This document shows positions 44,281-57,200 of a stretch of 64,000 nucleotides of DNA, piece by piece (within the stretch, counting starts at the first letter, position 1; each line of letters begins with the position of its first letter). The notes below the pieces were generated by a model. It worked only from the letters and a program-made list of their open reading frames with translations, had not been told where the DNA came from and made no database searches. Source of the DNA: Utricularia gibba (Eukaryota; Streptophyta; Magnoliopsida; Lamiales; Lentibulariaceae); NCBI GenBank assembly GCA_002189035.1, contig CM007992.1, positions 930,001 to 994,000 of the forward strand, read 5' to 3'. Made by a program: the position numbers and the translations under genes.

Positions 44281-45480
44281 CCTGGAAGGAAGAAAGAAGC
44301 GTGTGCAGCACAGCACGGCAGCAGGAGCCCTAACCAGGAGCTCGGAAACGATTGGAGGCGCGGAGGATCGTCACTGAGAATTTGGACGGAATGCGGAGAG
44401 GCCAACCGGGAACAGGAACAACCCAGTCGTGACTTGCGACTGGAGAGCGGCAGTAATAGAATCGTAGGGAGATGTACTGGCATGTCTGAATGACTTCTTC
44501 AAGGTTTCCTTTTTTCTTTTTTTTGCTGAACAGGTTTTCCTCTCATTTTTTCAGATTGATTTTTCTTTTTGAGAATCTTTTGCTATCTTGTTTTTTTGGG
44601 ATGTTTTGCATTGATGACATGCGTTCAAAATGAGCCCTGATCATTGTTCTTTTGACTATCTTTTAGTTTATCGTTGCAGTATCCAGAAATTCTTGGGCTA
44701 TCATTCATTGGAAGTCACATTACTGTCTCTTGTGATCCTTGGTGTGAAATCAGAATTTAATCATCGTTAAAAGGTAAAGCATCCAGTTTTTTGTTATGGT
44801 ATCTTGCTCGACTGGAGATAGATTACATTTTTGCTGCGCCGTTGTATCTCTTAGGGTTGTATATTAACGGATTAATAATCGTGGTTTCTCAACTTGCGCA
44901 ATTCTAGTATTTTAACCGAATCCCTCCGTGTTTTTATAGATCTTTTCCCCGTATCTCTTGTGCGTTTTCTGTATGATAAATCTCTAACGAGCTTGATAAG
45001 AACATTTTGCGCTGAATTATCGCCGATAAAGGATTTGGACGGTTTTGTAACTTTTGGTTTCTAAGATTTAGTTGGGGGTTTAGTCACTTTTGGTTCTGGA
45101 TCGCGACGTCTGGGTTTTGATATTTTAGCCTTTTTTCCTGGAAGGGATTCTGAGTGTTGTGTGATATGGGGATGTTGAGTAATCTGTATGTTTCAGAAGC
45201 GGTCGGTCGGTTATAAAACACATTCTTGTAATGGAAGTACAACATTTAATTTTTCGTGGTCACTTACCCTGAGGTCTTTATGTTGGGTTTCTCTGTTATG
45301 CAATCTGTTTCTGACATGGGTTTCTTACATCTCATATGTGGTACCGTATACTCTTGTTAGAGATCATACCATTTTCAATACCTGAGCCAGTTTCTATTTG
45401 CTTTGTCCTATTCTAGAGTGATCATATTTTTAATTTATTGGAGCATAGACGTTTGGTTTGACTTTCGCAATAAAATCAGT

Positions 45481-46985
45481 ATGGATGGCCAGAGAAGGGC
45501 TCTCGAGGCTTTAGAGAGAAGGTGTGCAGAGACAAGGGCAGAGCTTCAGACAGCAGAATTGAAGAAACATAAAAGAAAAGTTGAATATACGGAAGGAAAT
45601 GTGAAAAAAGTTAGACGCTCTTCTGAAGACCAAACGGCCACAAAAGACCCTGGTACTTCATCTGTTAAAGGTGATATGAAATGCTAATGTAATTTGCATT
45701 TGTTTCTGCCCTCAATATTCTTTTGATGTCAATTTTTTATGTATCCATATGGTTTTAATTCCATCTGTTCCTTTTTTCACTTTAACAGGCCATGTCTCTT
45801 TCGTTGGATACACATCTGGGAAAGGTAGAATTTATCATCCTGGTTGTTTGTTTCTAGAACTTTTTTTTATTATTATCGTCTAAATATCAAAATCTGCTTC
45901 GGGCATAGAACTTATGGGACCTGAATACTCGACCCTCTCTCATCCAGTAAGCGCACAATTGCTACCATCCGGCGCTGAGGTATTTTCTTCGCTGAAGCTC
46001 CAAATTTTTCCATCTATCAACTGAGAAGCGTAACTTGATTTTTGCTGCATGAAGTAGGTGATCAATCGAAAAGTTGCAGTTATTGGTGTCTTAGACAACT
46101 TACTCCAACATGGCGATTCAGCCCAGAAGTACTCGCAGGGGTCCAAAAGTATGAAAATTGAGAATACAATCCTCCTGGATAATTATGTTCCTAAGACCTC
46201 AATATTTGGGGACCGCAGTCTTCGCTCACATCAGGATTCATCAAAGCGCTCAAACAAGCATTTGTCTCTGAAGAAGCATAAGAAACTTGGATCGTTTGAT
46301 CTACCCCGAGAATTCCACAAGCAAGTCTCTCAATGCATCGTTTCAGAGCATTTTCTTGCTTTATGGCCTAACACCCCTACATTTTCAGCTTTGAGTTGTT
46401 CCAGCCCATGCACGAGAAATGGCAATCATATACTAAGCAGCTTCTCAAAATGTTTGGGTTAGTTTCAATCCTCTTTTCCCCCCTTTATTCAGTGGTCCAT
46501 TTTGCACGTCTTAGTCGTCTTCCATCTTCCAGGAAGGACCAGCTGCCTCAGTGTTTTCTCAACGCTGATTTGCATGGTGCGATCATGCAAGGTACGGCAC
46601 CTCACTGTTACGAAATCCATTACTGCTTTACGCATTATGAATCAGATCTGACAAATGCTACCCTTTCGCCATTTCGCTTCGTTGTTCAGTCATTAGCTGT
46701 AAGATACCAGCATACGTTGGTGTGGAGGGGATCATGATACGTGAAACGAAAGAAACGTTCGGAATCATCACCCGAGAAAACAAATTTAGAGGTGAATGCA
46801 TATCACTGTGATTATGTCTGTGAAGCGTATGTCGCAGCATGAAGCTTATTTCTGCAACTCATGGTCATTGATTGATTGATATTGCAGTTGTTCCTAAGAA
46901 GCTCTCCGTGTTCTCGCTCCAAGCCGGCCGTTGGAAGGTTACGCTGTTGGGTGATAACCTGGCAGCCCGCAACGATGTGGCGTAA
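45481..46985 (+). CDS. POP4: RNase P/MRP protein subunit POP4 (Rpp29)
   Basis: POP4/Rpp29 is a protein of RNase P and RNase MRP, acting in tRNA 5' maturation and rRNA processing. Eight exons: 45481-45670, 45789-45824, 45909-45979, 46058-46320, 46389-46457, 46533-46591, 46690-46791 and 46888-46985, giving 295 residues. The start at 45481 (MDGQRRALEALERR) follows a leader-intron acceptor at about 45479. A Lys-rich middle (SNKHLSLKKHKK) precedes the Sm-like Rpp29 domain: QPMHEKWQSYTKQLLKMFG, QLPQCFLNADLHGAIM, then GIMIRETKETFGIITREN and VPKKLSVFSLQAG. The intron at 46321-46388 begins GCAAGT rather than GT; only that choice keeps the frame (phase 2 into TTTGAGTTGTTC). It converges on the EHD gene. 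Confidence 0.92.
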
Positions 46986-47490
46986 GCCGTTTCTTCCAAG
47001 AACGTGTTCTTTTATTTTTTTAAATTTTACGATATATTTTGAATGCATGATTTTTTCTTTTTAATTTCATGCATATTTTGGTTGTTTTATTTATCTTTCT
47101 GAACATATAATTGTTTATTGTTTGTAAAATTATTCATGCACGTGTTTGCTAAGCATATTTTTTAATTTACGATTCTTTCAACTTTATTTTTAAAATTCTT
47201 CTTTTAGATTGTAAACTACATTGATGAAATTTATGTATGAAACATGTTTTTTCAATCATATATTATGTTGAGTAATTAAAATTGTTTTTTTATCTCTAAG
47301 GAGACGGTATCATGTAGGAAAATACGGGCGTCATAAAAAATTAAAATTTAAAATCATCCATTAATCCACGTCATCAATTTAATTGATTTGCCAACCTTTT
47401 GAAAATCAACACGCGCTGATTGTATTCTGAGGAACAAGAGAAAGAGTGAAGTGGATGGATAAACACAAAATGGCAGCTTCCTTGAGGAAA
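46986..47490. other. Convergent 3' spacer (POP4/EHD)
   Basis: AT-rich DNA holding the 3' UTRs of two convergent genes. Nothing else is recognised. Confidence 0.5.
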
Positions 47491-50400
47491 CTAGGAGCGC
47501 AAGTAACTGAGCAGCTCAGGGATGTCATGTGCGACCATGTCATCAACGGCCTGAACCATTTTCGGCTTCAGCTTCTCAAAATCATCGATGCTGTATTGGC
47601 TCAGAGTCTCCCTGAACTGCTCCAGCTCCGGGAAGTCACCGGGAGGGAGATGATACTCCTTCTGCACCTGCATAACACACCAGGTGTTGTTCCAATGAAG
47701 AAATAAATCAGTCCTAGAAGGCAGAGGGCAATATGTATGTTACCTTTTGAAACACGGTCTCGAGGTTCTCCATGAGCTTGCGTTGGGCTTTTGCTTTGCC
47801 CATTAGCGCTGGCATCTCCTTCTTGAGCTGGCTGATTATGTAGGCATGGATTTTGGCAGCTCTTGCGCGTTTCACAAACTCATTGATCTGCAGTTGGGAT
47901 TGGAGGTTTATTACTTCGAGTAGCTAGAAGAAGCAGAGCAATGGGAGTAACGAGGGGAAGGGATGCGAACCCGGCGGTCACAAGCTTTCTTTGGGATCTC
48001 CATCAAGTCATGCAGCAGATCATCTTGCTCCTTCTCAAAAAGTTCCCTTCCTATTGGTCCCGATGCTTCTTCGCTCACGGGCTTATCGTTGAATGACCTG
48101 GAAGATGAAGCACCATTAGTGCAAGAGAAAGTGGTTCTGGTGGAGATGAAGGTTTTACTTACCCGATGTAGACACGAGCTACCTCTGGAGTGTTGAGGAC
48201 TTTTCCAAGTGACCACATTAGTGCACCGTACACTCTCATCAACTGCAGAAACCAAAATGAAATACACGGTTCCTTTGATCAGTGAAAACGGATGGAAGAT
48301 TCGGAGTACTGATTTTACCTGTTGAGTATCGACTTGATCAGCTTTGTTAAGTACCACGCGTATCTTGTCTTCGTTACCACGCAATGATGAAATCACACGT
48401 TTGAACTCATCACTGATATCAAGCTTATGGGGATCGAATAAGAGGAGTACAAGATCACATTTTGCAGCAAACCATGAGATGACTCCAGTGAAGTCATAGC
48501 TTCTTTGTGTTCGTTGCTTTTCTCCTGATAAAACTCCGGGAGTGTCCACAAAGGAAATTTGATCAAGGAGCTGCATATATGAGGCGTTTCATCACATCTT
48601 CTATAGGATATAATGTTTTGGAAGTGTAGTTAGACACAACTTACACGATGTGGCATTTGAGAACATTCAAACTTGGATAAAAAGGATCCACCAAATGTTG
48701 TCAAGCCGGTAAACGGCAAATTTGCCTGAACCGCAATTGTATTTCCAGGCACACTCCTCTCATCGGGCCCAGACTGCAATGGGTAACAAATAAAATTAGG
48801 AAATCAAAAGCATGATGAAATGGATAGGGAAAAGACTAAAGGTTCTCTCACCATGACAACGATAAACCTATCTGTTGTAGGCTCAGGGCCAATATGAGCT
48901 CCTGCAGAAAGGAAAGCGTTCCACTATTGATGCATATTCACAAATCATATATGATGTAGGTAACAATAGCCAACCTGGATAGCTGCTCTGGAGTAAATGT
49001 TTAATAAAAGTGGTTTTCCCAGTTGAGTACTGGCCCAGAAGCATCACCATGGGTTTGGCATCAAAATCACTTGTAGTCTGATTGTAAAACAGAACGGATA
49101 CTAAATTTGTAATCATGTATGCGAAGTAAATGATATAGATGAGAAAACTTCATAATACTCACAAGAAAGGGTAATGCAAAATCATTGAAACGATATGTAG
49201 CCTCAAGAGGCTTTAGCTTTTCATTATAAAGCATCTTTAGGCCATCAATGACTGATGTAACAGCGCTAAACGAAGTATGGCTCTGTAAACATCAACAATA
49301 TTTATCAGCTAAAAAGCTTATATCACAATGCACCAATGCTTGTAAACAGCAATAAAGCTTGCGATTTTAGGCTGATTAACAATGAGTCAAAAATGCTTCG
49401 AAGCAACAGGTGCATATCACCTTTTTAGACTTTTTACTGAATAAACTTTTGATAAGTGGTCGCGTATCTGCACTTTTACCTGCATTATAGTTCATGCGAG
49501 CCTTGTTTGACAAGTCTACATATAAAAATACACGATGATGAAAAAAAAAAGTATGCTCTTACCATATGTCTCAAGATTGTCATTCCCTATTGGGACCAAC
49601 GGAGCTCTGCTATTCTGTTCAGATATGGAAAAATGAAATTCATGGAACATGGTCTTATGGAAAAGGTTTCCATCACATACCTTCATCAAGTCATCCAGAC
49701 CATCCATACGTGGTGGGGCTGCTTTTTCCAGGATGACTACATGTTCCAAATAGAGTTATTGAGCATGAAGAATGGTATACAGGTAGTAGTTTATCTCATC
49801 CAGGTACAGATTCATTTCATCCACAATTACATTCTTGAACTCTTATCAAATTCAAAACTTGATTGAACAACCAAAGTAACAATAGAGAAATGCATAGCTT
49901 TTTTTGTTGACTACCTGAGTCTCTCAGACCAGATGCAATCACATGGCCCTCTTGTGCCAGAGAGATGAGCTGAGAATTACCAAATAACAGAAGGTTAGTT
50001 CCCAAATTAAAACAATAAGGATTCATCCATTACTTAATCTACAAACCTGCATTGCAGTTACAAACTCTTGAAAACCTAAGAACCCTTGTCTTTTGCAGTC
50101 AGCAATGGCCCACACCTTACATGTTCAACGATACGAATATGAAAATAATCGAAAAACAGACAATCAAAAAACAAGTAAAAAAAAAAATCTAGCACAACGT
50201 AAGAATCAGCAGAAGAAACTGATACATGGAAATCCAAAACCGAAATGTTCTAAAAAAAGTAAAATACAGTACATAAAGTAATCACGATTTTAACATTAAC
50301 AAGAAAATGCGAAAAAAAAAACAAAAAGAGTGAATAAAAATTCAAATTCTTCAGCATCAAGACCTGCTTCAGTTCCTCCTTCGATAAACCAGACAAGGCG

Positions 50401-50610
50401 AAAAATTCGATCACCGCGTTCGCAGTCAAACGTCCATCACGATCTACAAACATCAATCACAAAAACAAAAAATCCAAAACCTCTTGAGCTTCGTAGAGAC
50501 GAAATCCAAAAAACAAGCTACACAAAGAAGATAATCCAACCAGAATCGGCGAAAGAGAACCAATTCTGATAGAGTTTCAGACGCTCCTTGTTACGCACAG
50601 TAGACTCCAT
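47491..50610 (-). CDS. EH domain-containing (EHD) dynamin-like ATPase
   Basis: EHD proteins are membrane-remodelling ATPases of endocytic recycling. Sixteen exons on the minus strand: 50541-50610, 50364-50443, 50047-50115, 49915-49969, 49681-49736, 49563-49614, 49421-49479, 49163-49282, 48975-49077, 48852-48901, 48645-48773, 48319-48570, 48163-48242, 47971-48097, 47744-47887 and 47491-47667. Phases agree and the product is 540 residues. As in plants generally, the EH domain is N-terminal, with an EF-hand-like loop in [17 protein letters not shown], then [19 protein letters not shown]. The nucleotide domain has P-loop GQYSTGKT (about 202-209), DTPG (290-293) and NKAD (about 356-359). Helical blocks [19 protein letters not shown] and [13 protein letters not shown] follow. 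The N-terminus and the linker (about residues 91-150) differ from remembered Arabidopsis EHD1 and EHD2, so the subclade is uncertain. Confidence 0.93.
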
Positions 50611-51497
50611 TTGAAAAATTTGTTGCTGTTGCGGAGGAGGGAAGATGAAGAAGACCAACCTCTATATAGACTTTTTTAAATTTCAAAAATCAGAATTTTT
50701 TATTTCGATATAAGATTTACAAAATTAATTTTCTACGAAATTTCACATTTTTTTATTTTAAAAAAGACCATATAATTTGAAAAGCTCATGGGAATGGATT
50801 ACTATGATTCACTTTAATTATTATTTTTTGTATGTTATTCATTTATTGCATTTTTTTATATTTTTTTGTTATTTTTATCATATTTAATTTAATTTTTGAA
50901 TATTTATTAATAAATACATTCCGTGATATAAAATAATGTATTAATGAATTATTCAGGTGGTTTTCGAAGTCTAAGTCTAATTTTACATAAATCAAATTCT
51001 AAATTTTAAAAATCGAGATGAGATTAATACAAAAATTCACTCGAAATTAAAAATAATATTAATAAAATGACGCATGAATTATACTGACATAATATATTTG
51101 AATTATTTGTATTTACATAAATATATATTACAGAGATATAATTCAAAACTGATTTAATATATGAATATTAAAATATACTTTCTTTGGGTTATGTAATTGA
51201 AATAGGTGATATAAATTCACGTTAAAAAATGTTTTTAATAAAACAATATTATTAAATTACATAAATATTATATGTTAAATTTCTTAAATGGCAAGGGTGC
51301 AGCCAAGGAACGCCCATGGCGCTAGGAGTGGGTGCGCCATTTTTGTAAGCAGGCGGCAATCAGAGGTTCAGTTCAAGTGTCCAGGGTGCATGCTGGTGGG
51401 GCGCGTCACTTGCCTAAAGTTCCCAGGACTGCGCAGGAATGCGAATTTTGAATTTCCCGTTTGGGAGCGGGGGTCGAAACCAAGATTCCGATTCCAA
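50611..51497. other. Divergent promoter spacer (EHD/RNase H2B)
   Basis: AT-rich to about 51280, then abruptly GC-rich. It should contain both promoters and holds one dispersed repeat copy at 51091-51130. Confidence 0.5.
51091..51130 (+). repeat. Dispersed AT-rich repeat, core copy 5
   Basis: AATATATTTGAATTATTTGT followed by ATTTACATAAATATATATTA. It is the clearest copy of the family used to recognise the others. Confidence 0.4.
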
Positions 51498-53967
51498 ATG
51501 AGCGCAAGTGAGGGAAGCTCCGGGTACTTGGGCGGCAGTGAGGTGGTGCGTGCGGCTTCGCCGATGGATGAGGAGAAGGCGCGCGTAACAGGGGCGTCCC
51601 AGGTCCTGGAGTACCAAGGAGACGTCAAAGCTCTGTGTTTTGGGGAAAATACGGTAGGGATTTTGCGCCATTCTCAATGCGTAGTCTTATGTTTGGTTGT
51701 AAAGTCTTTACGGGTGGAGCAACTTTTGCTGTGTTTCAAAATGATTGATTTAGCCAAGTCCTGTGATGGGAAATCTTTTGCACTCCGTATAAGCTTCATA
51801 CCGCCGATGCAGAGATTTGATTTGTTAATTTTGAGCTTGTCTTTTCAAATGTAACACTTGTCGCGTATGGAAAGGTGTCAAAAGATATTCAATGGTGGGA
51901 AGGCGCTAGAGAAACCCGTGTTCTGATTGCGCCAGGTATTTGTTGTCATTAGGATACATAACTAACACATCCTGTGACTTCAGTAACAATATTTTGTGGC
52001 TCATTTCTACAGATCCTTGTACTGTTAGGAAGCCTTCGGTGGGCAAATTTCTGTCACTTAGGCATCCCAAAACAGGTAAATTCACAAAGTTGCTTGCGTT
52101 AGTGGTTTTCAAGGCCACGGTTGAAGGGATAATTCTAGCAGTTTCTAGCGACTTATAATAAGAATTTTTTTGCAAATCAGATTACAAAATAAGTACAAGT
52201 AAACTGACTGTCTTGAACTGCTGCCCATCATGAGAAAATTACTTGGAGGACTTTAACGAGTGCTTCTCGTTGTTCTTGTCGGTGCTTACCAGATTCACAT
52301 TGGGGGTTCTATTACTTTTGATTGTTTGAATTTAAGAGTTTGGCACATAATATTCGTTACACAGGGAATGCTGTGCGTTACCTCTATAATGATGGAGTTC
52401 TTCAAGAACTGCACGTGTTTAAGCAATCTTATGGTTCATGGTTTCTTGGGGATTATACCTGTGAAGGTGAAGACTTGTGCTTTTTACTTTTTATGGATAC
52501 ATTGGTGGAAAAAAAAAACATCTGATCTTTTAGGTGGTTTGGTTTACAGATGGTTCCATGTATATGGCTACCCCTGTTGATCCAGTTTTCATTCTTTTGC
52601 CAATCTTTGAGGAGGCTCGAATGAAGGTTTGTTTTTAAAGTTGGTGAGCTACTGAAAAAAAAAGTGTTTCACAATTTTGCTTTCCTAATAGAATGGTGCT
52701 GGCTAACTTATCTTATTTGAAATGATTGTAGTCACTGCAAAACGTGAGGCTATGATCAAAGAATAAACTGCCAAATTAAAATTTATTTTATTTCACGTTA
52801 TTTTGTACTTTCTGCTGCCAAAAACTAAGGAATCTTCATGTGCTTTTAACACTTTTAAGCTGATCTTTTGTTGCTATTTTTTCAAACACATGCAGAAAGG
52901 AGATAATCCAGGGATCTTCAGAACACTTGACGATATCATTTTTGTTTCTGGCTATCCTGCCTACGAGTCACTCTTATCCATTGCAGAGACAGCCATGCAA
53001 GTTGTAAGTGATATGAAAGGTAGCGAGCTGAATGAAGTTACTTTCTGCAGCATATCATGCGAGATAAATCTTCGTTATGTGAATTTCTGTGTCTTTGAGC
53101 AGATATTGGCTCCAACAAGTTTTTTAGGCTTAACGATCTAAAGGTTTTAAAATGGCTGTGCTACAAGGTTAGTTTAATGGTCTGGAAGAGGGTAAACATA
53201 ATGCACATTTATGAATCATTTCGCCCCAGTAAAACATCTATTGCTCGTTTACATTTTCTCAAAGGTTAATCAACTGAAGCTGACTCTAAAAACACTGGAT
53301 AGCAACTACGCTGTTCAAGATGAGAAACAGACATGTATGTTGGTTTCAAATGATTTTTTTTCTTCTGTGTTTGGCCTTGATATGCATTAGTGAAGCATTC
53401 TGTACTTTCTTTCCTTTGCTCAGTACTTGATGCAGTGTGGATATTGGGGATTACTTGAAGGAAGAGCCTTGGATTAACATGTTGTGCGACAAGCTAAAGT
53501 ATTGCGCTTCTCCTAAGATTTATACCCTTTCTGATTTAATATGAAACAGAAGCATGCAATCTGCCTGCCTGTTACCATATGATTGCACTGGAAACTTGGC
53601 TACAACCCATTGACTGAATCTTTAGCAAGTTTTTCTGCTCCTTTTCATGTCTCCCTGGAGATTGATCACTTGCTGTCTCAGGGTAAACTTGTCAGAGATC
53701 AAAGTTGGGAAGAACATGGAGCTGCCATCAGATTCTACAGGGAATTCTGTATGGGTATGTGAACTTGAACTGCTCCTCCCACTACGTTGGATCGTTGAAA
53801 TGTGTTGGCATTTACTTGTTTCTTGTTCTCAGAGCCACCAGGAGAAAACTGGGGGTGACAAGAAGACCGCCAAGAGCTCCACCAGGCAAGTTAAGAAACC
53901 CAAAGTAGAGAAGGATTCACATAATATCAAAGACATGTTCTTCAGAGCCGCCAGGAAGAGAGGCTAA
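51498..53967 (+). CDS. RNASEH2B: Ribonuclease H2 subunit B, one frameshift; 5' end uncertain
   Basis: RNASEH2B is the non-catalytic subunit of nuclear RNase H2, which removes ribonucleotides from DNA. The core is secure: 51875-51935 (QWWEGARETRVLIAP), 52013-52075, 52365-52466 (HVFKQSYGSWFLGDYTCE), 52550-52626 (MATPVDPVFILLPIFEEA), 52896-53019, 53103-53167, 53265-53334, 53424-53498, 53682-53748 and 53833-53967. The C-terminus NIKDMFFRAARKRG is the PCNA-interaction-like end of the family. In 53424-53498 the frame breaks at GGGG 53446-53449; one G restores AVWILGDYLKEEPW and the exon's phase. The first exon is a guess. The conserved WWEG has no in-frame Met nearby, but an ATG exon at 51498-51653 joined to 51875 is phase-compatible and gives 331 residues, with a longer N-terminus than remembered relatives. 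Confidence 0.85.
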
Positions 53968-54242
53968 GATGTTCTCATTCTCACCTCTGTGCACTTGCGG
54001 ATTCCATTGTTGTATTCATGAATACAGACCGCATTAGGACTTTCTACCAAGTGAAACCTCCGGTTGGTAATTAGAGTGATCAAGAAAAACGAATAAAGAA
54101 AACATTCACAATTCTGTAGATATCAAAACATCAAAAATTTTGAAGTATTGGGATAAGAACATCAAGAAAATGTTTTAAACTCTCCTGGGCTGTTGAGGAG
54201 GGACTGGAGGAGCATCCCATCTCGGGGGAAGCACCAAGCGGT

Positions 54243-57200
54243 TCATCTCCAAAGCCTGCTTAATAAGCCCTTGGCTTCCTTCTTCATCTTGTTCTCCAGC
54301 GGTGGGAATTCCAAGAAATTATGGGCGAGATCAAGGACGATTGGATTTCTAGGAACTGATTGAAAAGCAGGTGGGAAGGCTGCAATATGAGGAGCGATCT
54401 TCTTGGTGGGATCACCTGCGGCGGACTCAAACTCGTCCAATTTCTCAAGTAGCAATTTCGGAACCTGCAGGAAAAGAAAGAGCACATCAATGTACATATG
54501 TTCGAATAATCAAGCATATACAGATTGATATAATGGATCTACAAACAAATTAAGAGACAAAAAATATGAATTTGTCGGTGGAATAGGTTGACATGCAAAC
54601 ACTGGACCAAAAAACTGCAGAAGGAAGTCATGTCAGATGCTACAAAGCATGAGCACCGCACCTTGTTATCACTTCCTGCTATTGACATTTTTTCCATCTT
54701 ATTTGAGAGATGGTCTGGTGCTTTCTCCACTTCCGTAATCCCAACAGCGTGTTCAATGCAAATGTTTGATCGACAGTCGTCATCTAATTGCTTCAGCTCC
54801 TGGCGAATAATCTGTCAAAACGATGAAACAAGACAGAAAATGAGCAATTTGTGACAGCAACTCCATGACTAATCAAATTTACACTCCACTGAAGGGAGAG
54901 GCTCAGGAAAAAGAAGTTGCACACCCGATCTGCATCACTTGCACTTGAAAGTTTATTCATTGCATCTTTGACAAGAGAGCGAGATCTATGAAACAAAGCA
55001 TATGCCTCTGCTCTCTTTCCAGCCAAACTGTACGATTTGGCCAAGTAGAAGCACCTGCCGCACATTTAAAAATGGTAAAATTAATGATTTTGGTCTTGTT
55101 GATGCAAAATATGCAGCCACGACACAGAGAAGCCATTGAATGTGTACTGGCACACGTGACTAGTCTCTATGCCCTCTGTTCCTTATGTGTATAAATATAG
55201 CAGCCATTCAAAGTATGGCTTCAAAATTCTGAAATTAGCTGGAACTCAGACTGGGATATTTTCTATCACAAGTTATCAACCTCTGCAACCAAGTTTCCAT
55301 GGAACCAGCCTTTTGACCGATTACCCAGAGAGGATAAGTCCTCCCCCATGGCAAAGGGAAAAGTAAAGGAGGTGACGAAAAATACATAAAATCACAAACC
55401 TTGCTGTACGGAATAAAGCACTTTTTATTTCATATTCCTGAATAAAAGCCATTTCCTCTGGTTTCACATTTCTTCCAGAACTAACCAGATCAACAAGATC
55501 AGCAGTATTCTGCATTTATGAAGCAAAGAGCACTTTTTAGCGTATGCAAATATATCAGATAACAGAAAATGTACGGCCACATGGATAAAAGTCATAGAGT
55601 GATGAGAGAAACGTGAGAAATCAGCAATTACAAAACTTTCTCTCAGATATGCACCTGCAGCAGGAGATCATATAACCGGACAAGCTCCTCAGGCTTTGTC
55701 ACTTTCTCATTTTTATCATCCCGAACCTTGCTCAGTTTTCCTTTTGCAATGTTCACTAGGAGTTGATTGCGTTCAATAGTTCTCTCTCCTAAGAGCGCTG
55801 CAATAGCCTTATCAAGGCCGCTGAGTTCATCTTTCATGCTTTCAGAATTGCCAGCGGCAGCCTGAAATAAAAAAAAAACAAACTATATGATGAATAAATA
55901 CACATTCAATAAATGTATGGGCATATCACTTCAATGTCTCGTCTGTTCCAGAAAAGGTGAAAAAGAGTGTGGCAGGGGGAAACACAATAAAGAGTCCGTA
56001 CCAAGTCATTCCGTAAGCAGCTTCTGGCATCATTATATGCAGAAAAAATTTTGTCAAAAATGGCTAGCCGTTTTTCTGCAGGAATGGAATCTGCAGATGG
56101 ACTGCTAACATCTCTTTCCAATTCCTGAGCTGACAGATTGCCATGTAACAGAAGAATGAGAGGATAATGACACATTCAATTTGAGGTCTAACACGCACAA
56201 CCATAATAGAGGCTAAGATGGAAGTATGCAAAGAAGTTTTCTTTTCCCATTTTGAATATTCGGTTTGGCATCAGCTTCCATAGATTGCAAATAAGAAATA
56301 AAAATAAAATATGAGAAAATCCAACACTAAATTTGACATGGAATCGGAGGAAAAAAAAAAGAAAAAACAAGCCCCATCGAAAGCATAAAATATTGAGTGC
56401 CATGCACCTCCACATGAACGCGCAAGCAGAACTAGTTTACATTGTGGAGAGAATTCTGGACAAGCATACACAAAGGGCGTCTCTAGATCTCAGACCACTC
56501 AAACTTCAACTACGAACATAAATAATGTCTTTCTTGTATTTAGGATTCAAGTAACATAACAGGCCTCAAAATCCCAAAGAGCATCTGGAACTATGAAACC
56601 CATGCTTAAGAAAGTTATCATACCTTTTAATATAGCTACTCTAGTCTTAGCACTTGAAATAGGGAATGTATGACCAAGCCAGTGCAATTCAGTCATTGAA
56701 GCAACTTGCTGAGATCGAGCCTCAGCCATGACAGCCTATCAAACATTTCAAATTAGAACACAAATATAAGTTACACGCTTCACTGAAAGAAGAAAAACGA
56801 AAGACAGCTAAAAGCAAGAAAGCATCAAATTATCATATAAGCGTCTTCAACATCTATTAAATAATCTAGAAAACGGGCACCTCCACTTTAGCTCTAAAAA
56901 GATCCAGAGCAGGTCCCTCCATTTCTCCCATCTGGAACAATTCAGATGTTTGCACATTTGCATCCCCAATCTTGTGTAAGCAGTACCGTATACTAGGCTC
57001 AAGTTCCTCAACACGCCCTCGGCACAAAAGCTGGTTCTCCAGATCTCCATACTTTCCAAGTTCCTCATAAACAGCCCTGAAGAGCTCAGATAATCGGAAA
57101 TCTAAAAAACTACAAAAGTATTTAACTTAAATGATAACAAGAAGTGTTGTTTAACAGAATATGACACCTTGAATTTTTAAAACACTTCAGCGCAACATCC

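Larger units (their letters stand above)
39714..45480. other. Long AT-rich intergenic region
   Basis: This is the largest gene-poor interval (5.8 kb). The left end is the WRKY promoter; the right end (about 44240-45480) is the POP4 promoter and leader. Between them lie AT-rich DNA, two microsatellites and copies of a dispersed repeat. No transposon protein, RNA gene or gene is recognisable. Confidence 0.55.

Noticed and set aside
39714-45480. Search for transposon coding sequence in the longest spacer
   Set aside because: No reverse transcriptase, integrase or transposase motif, and no long terminal repeat pair, was seen; only AT-rich DNA and short repeats.
54175-54242. Basic, proline-rich continuation of SRP68 in another frame (RWNRLVLPPRWDAPPVPPQQ)
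   Set aside because: It would need an insertion outside any homopolymer, and the product ending at 54243 already has the expected family length of about 600 residues. Worth a glance in RNA-seq but not supported.
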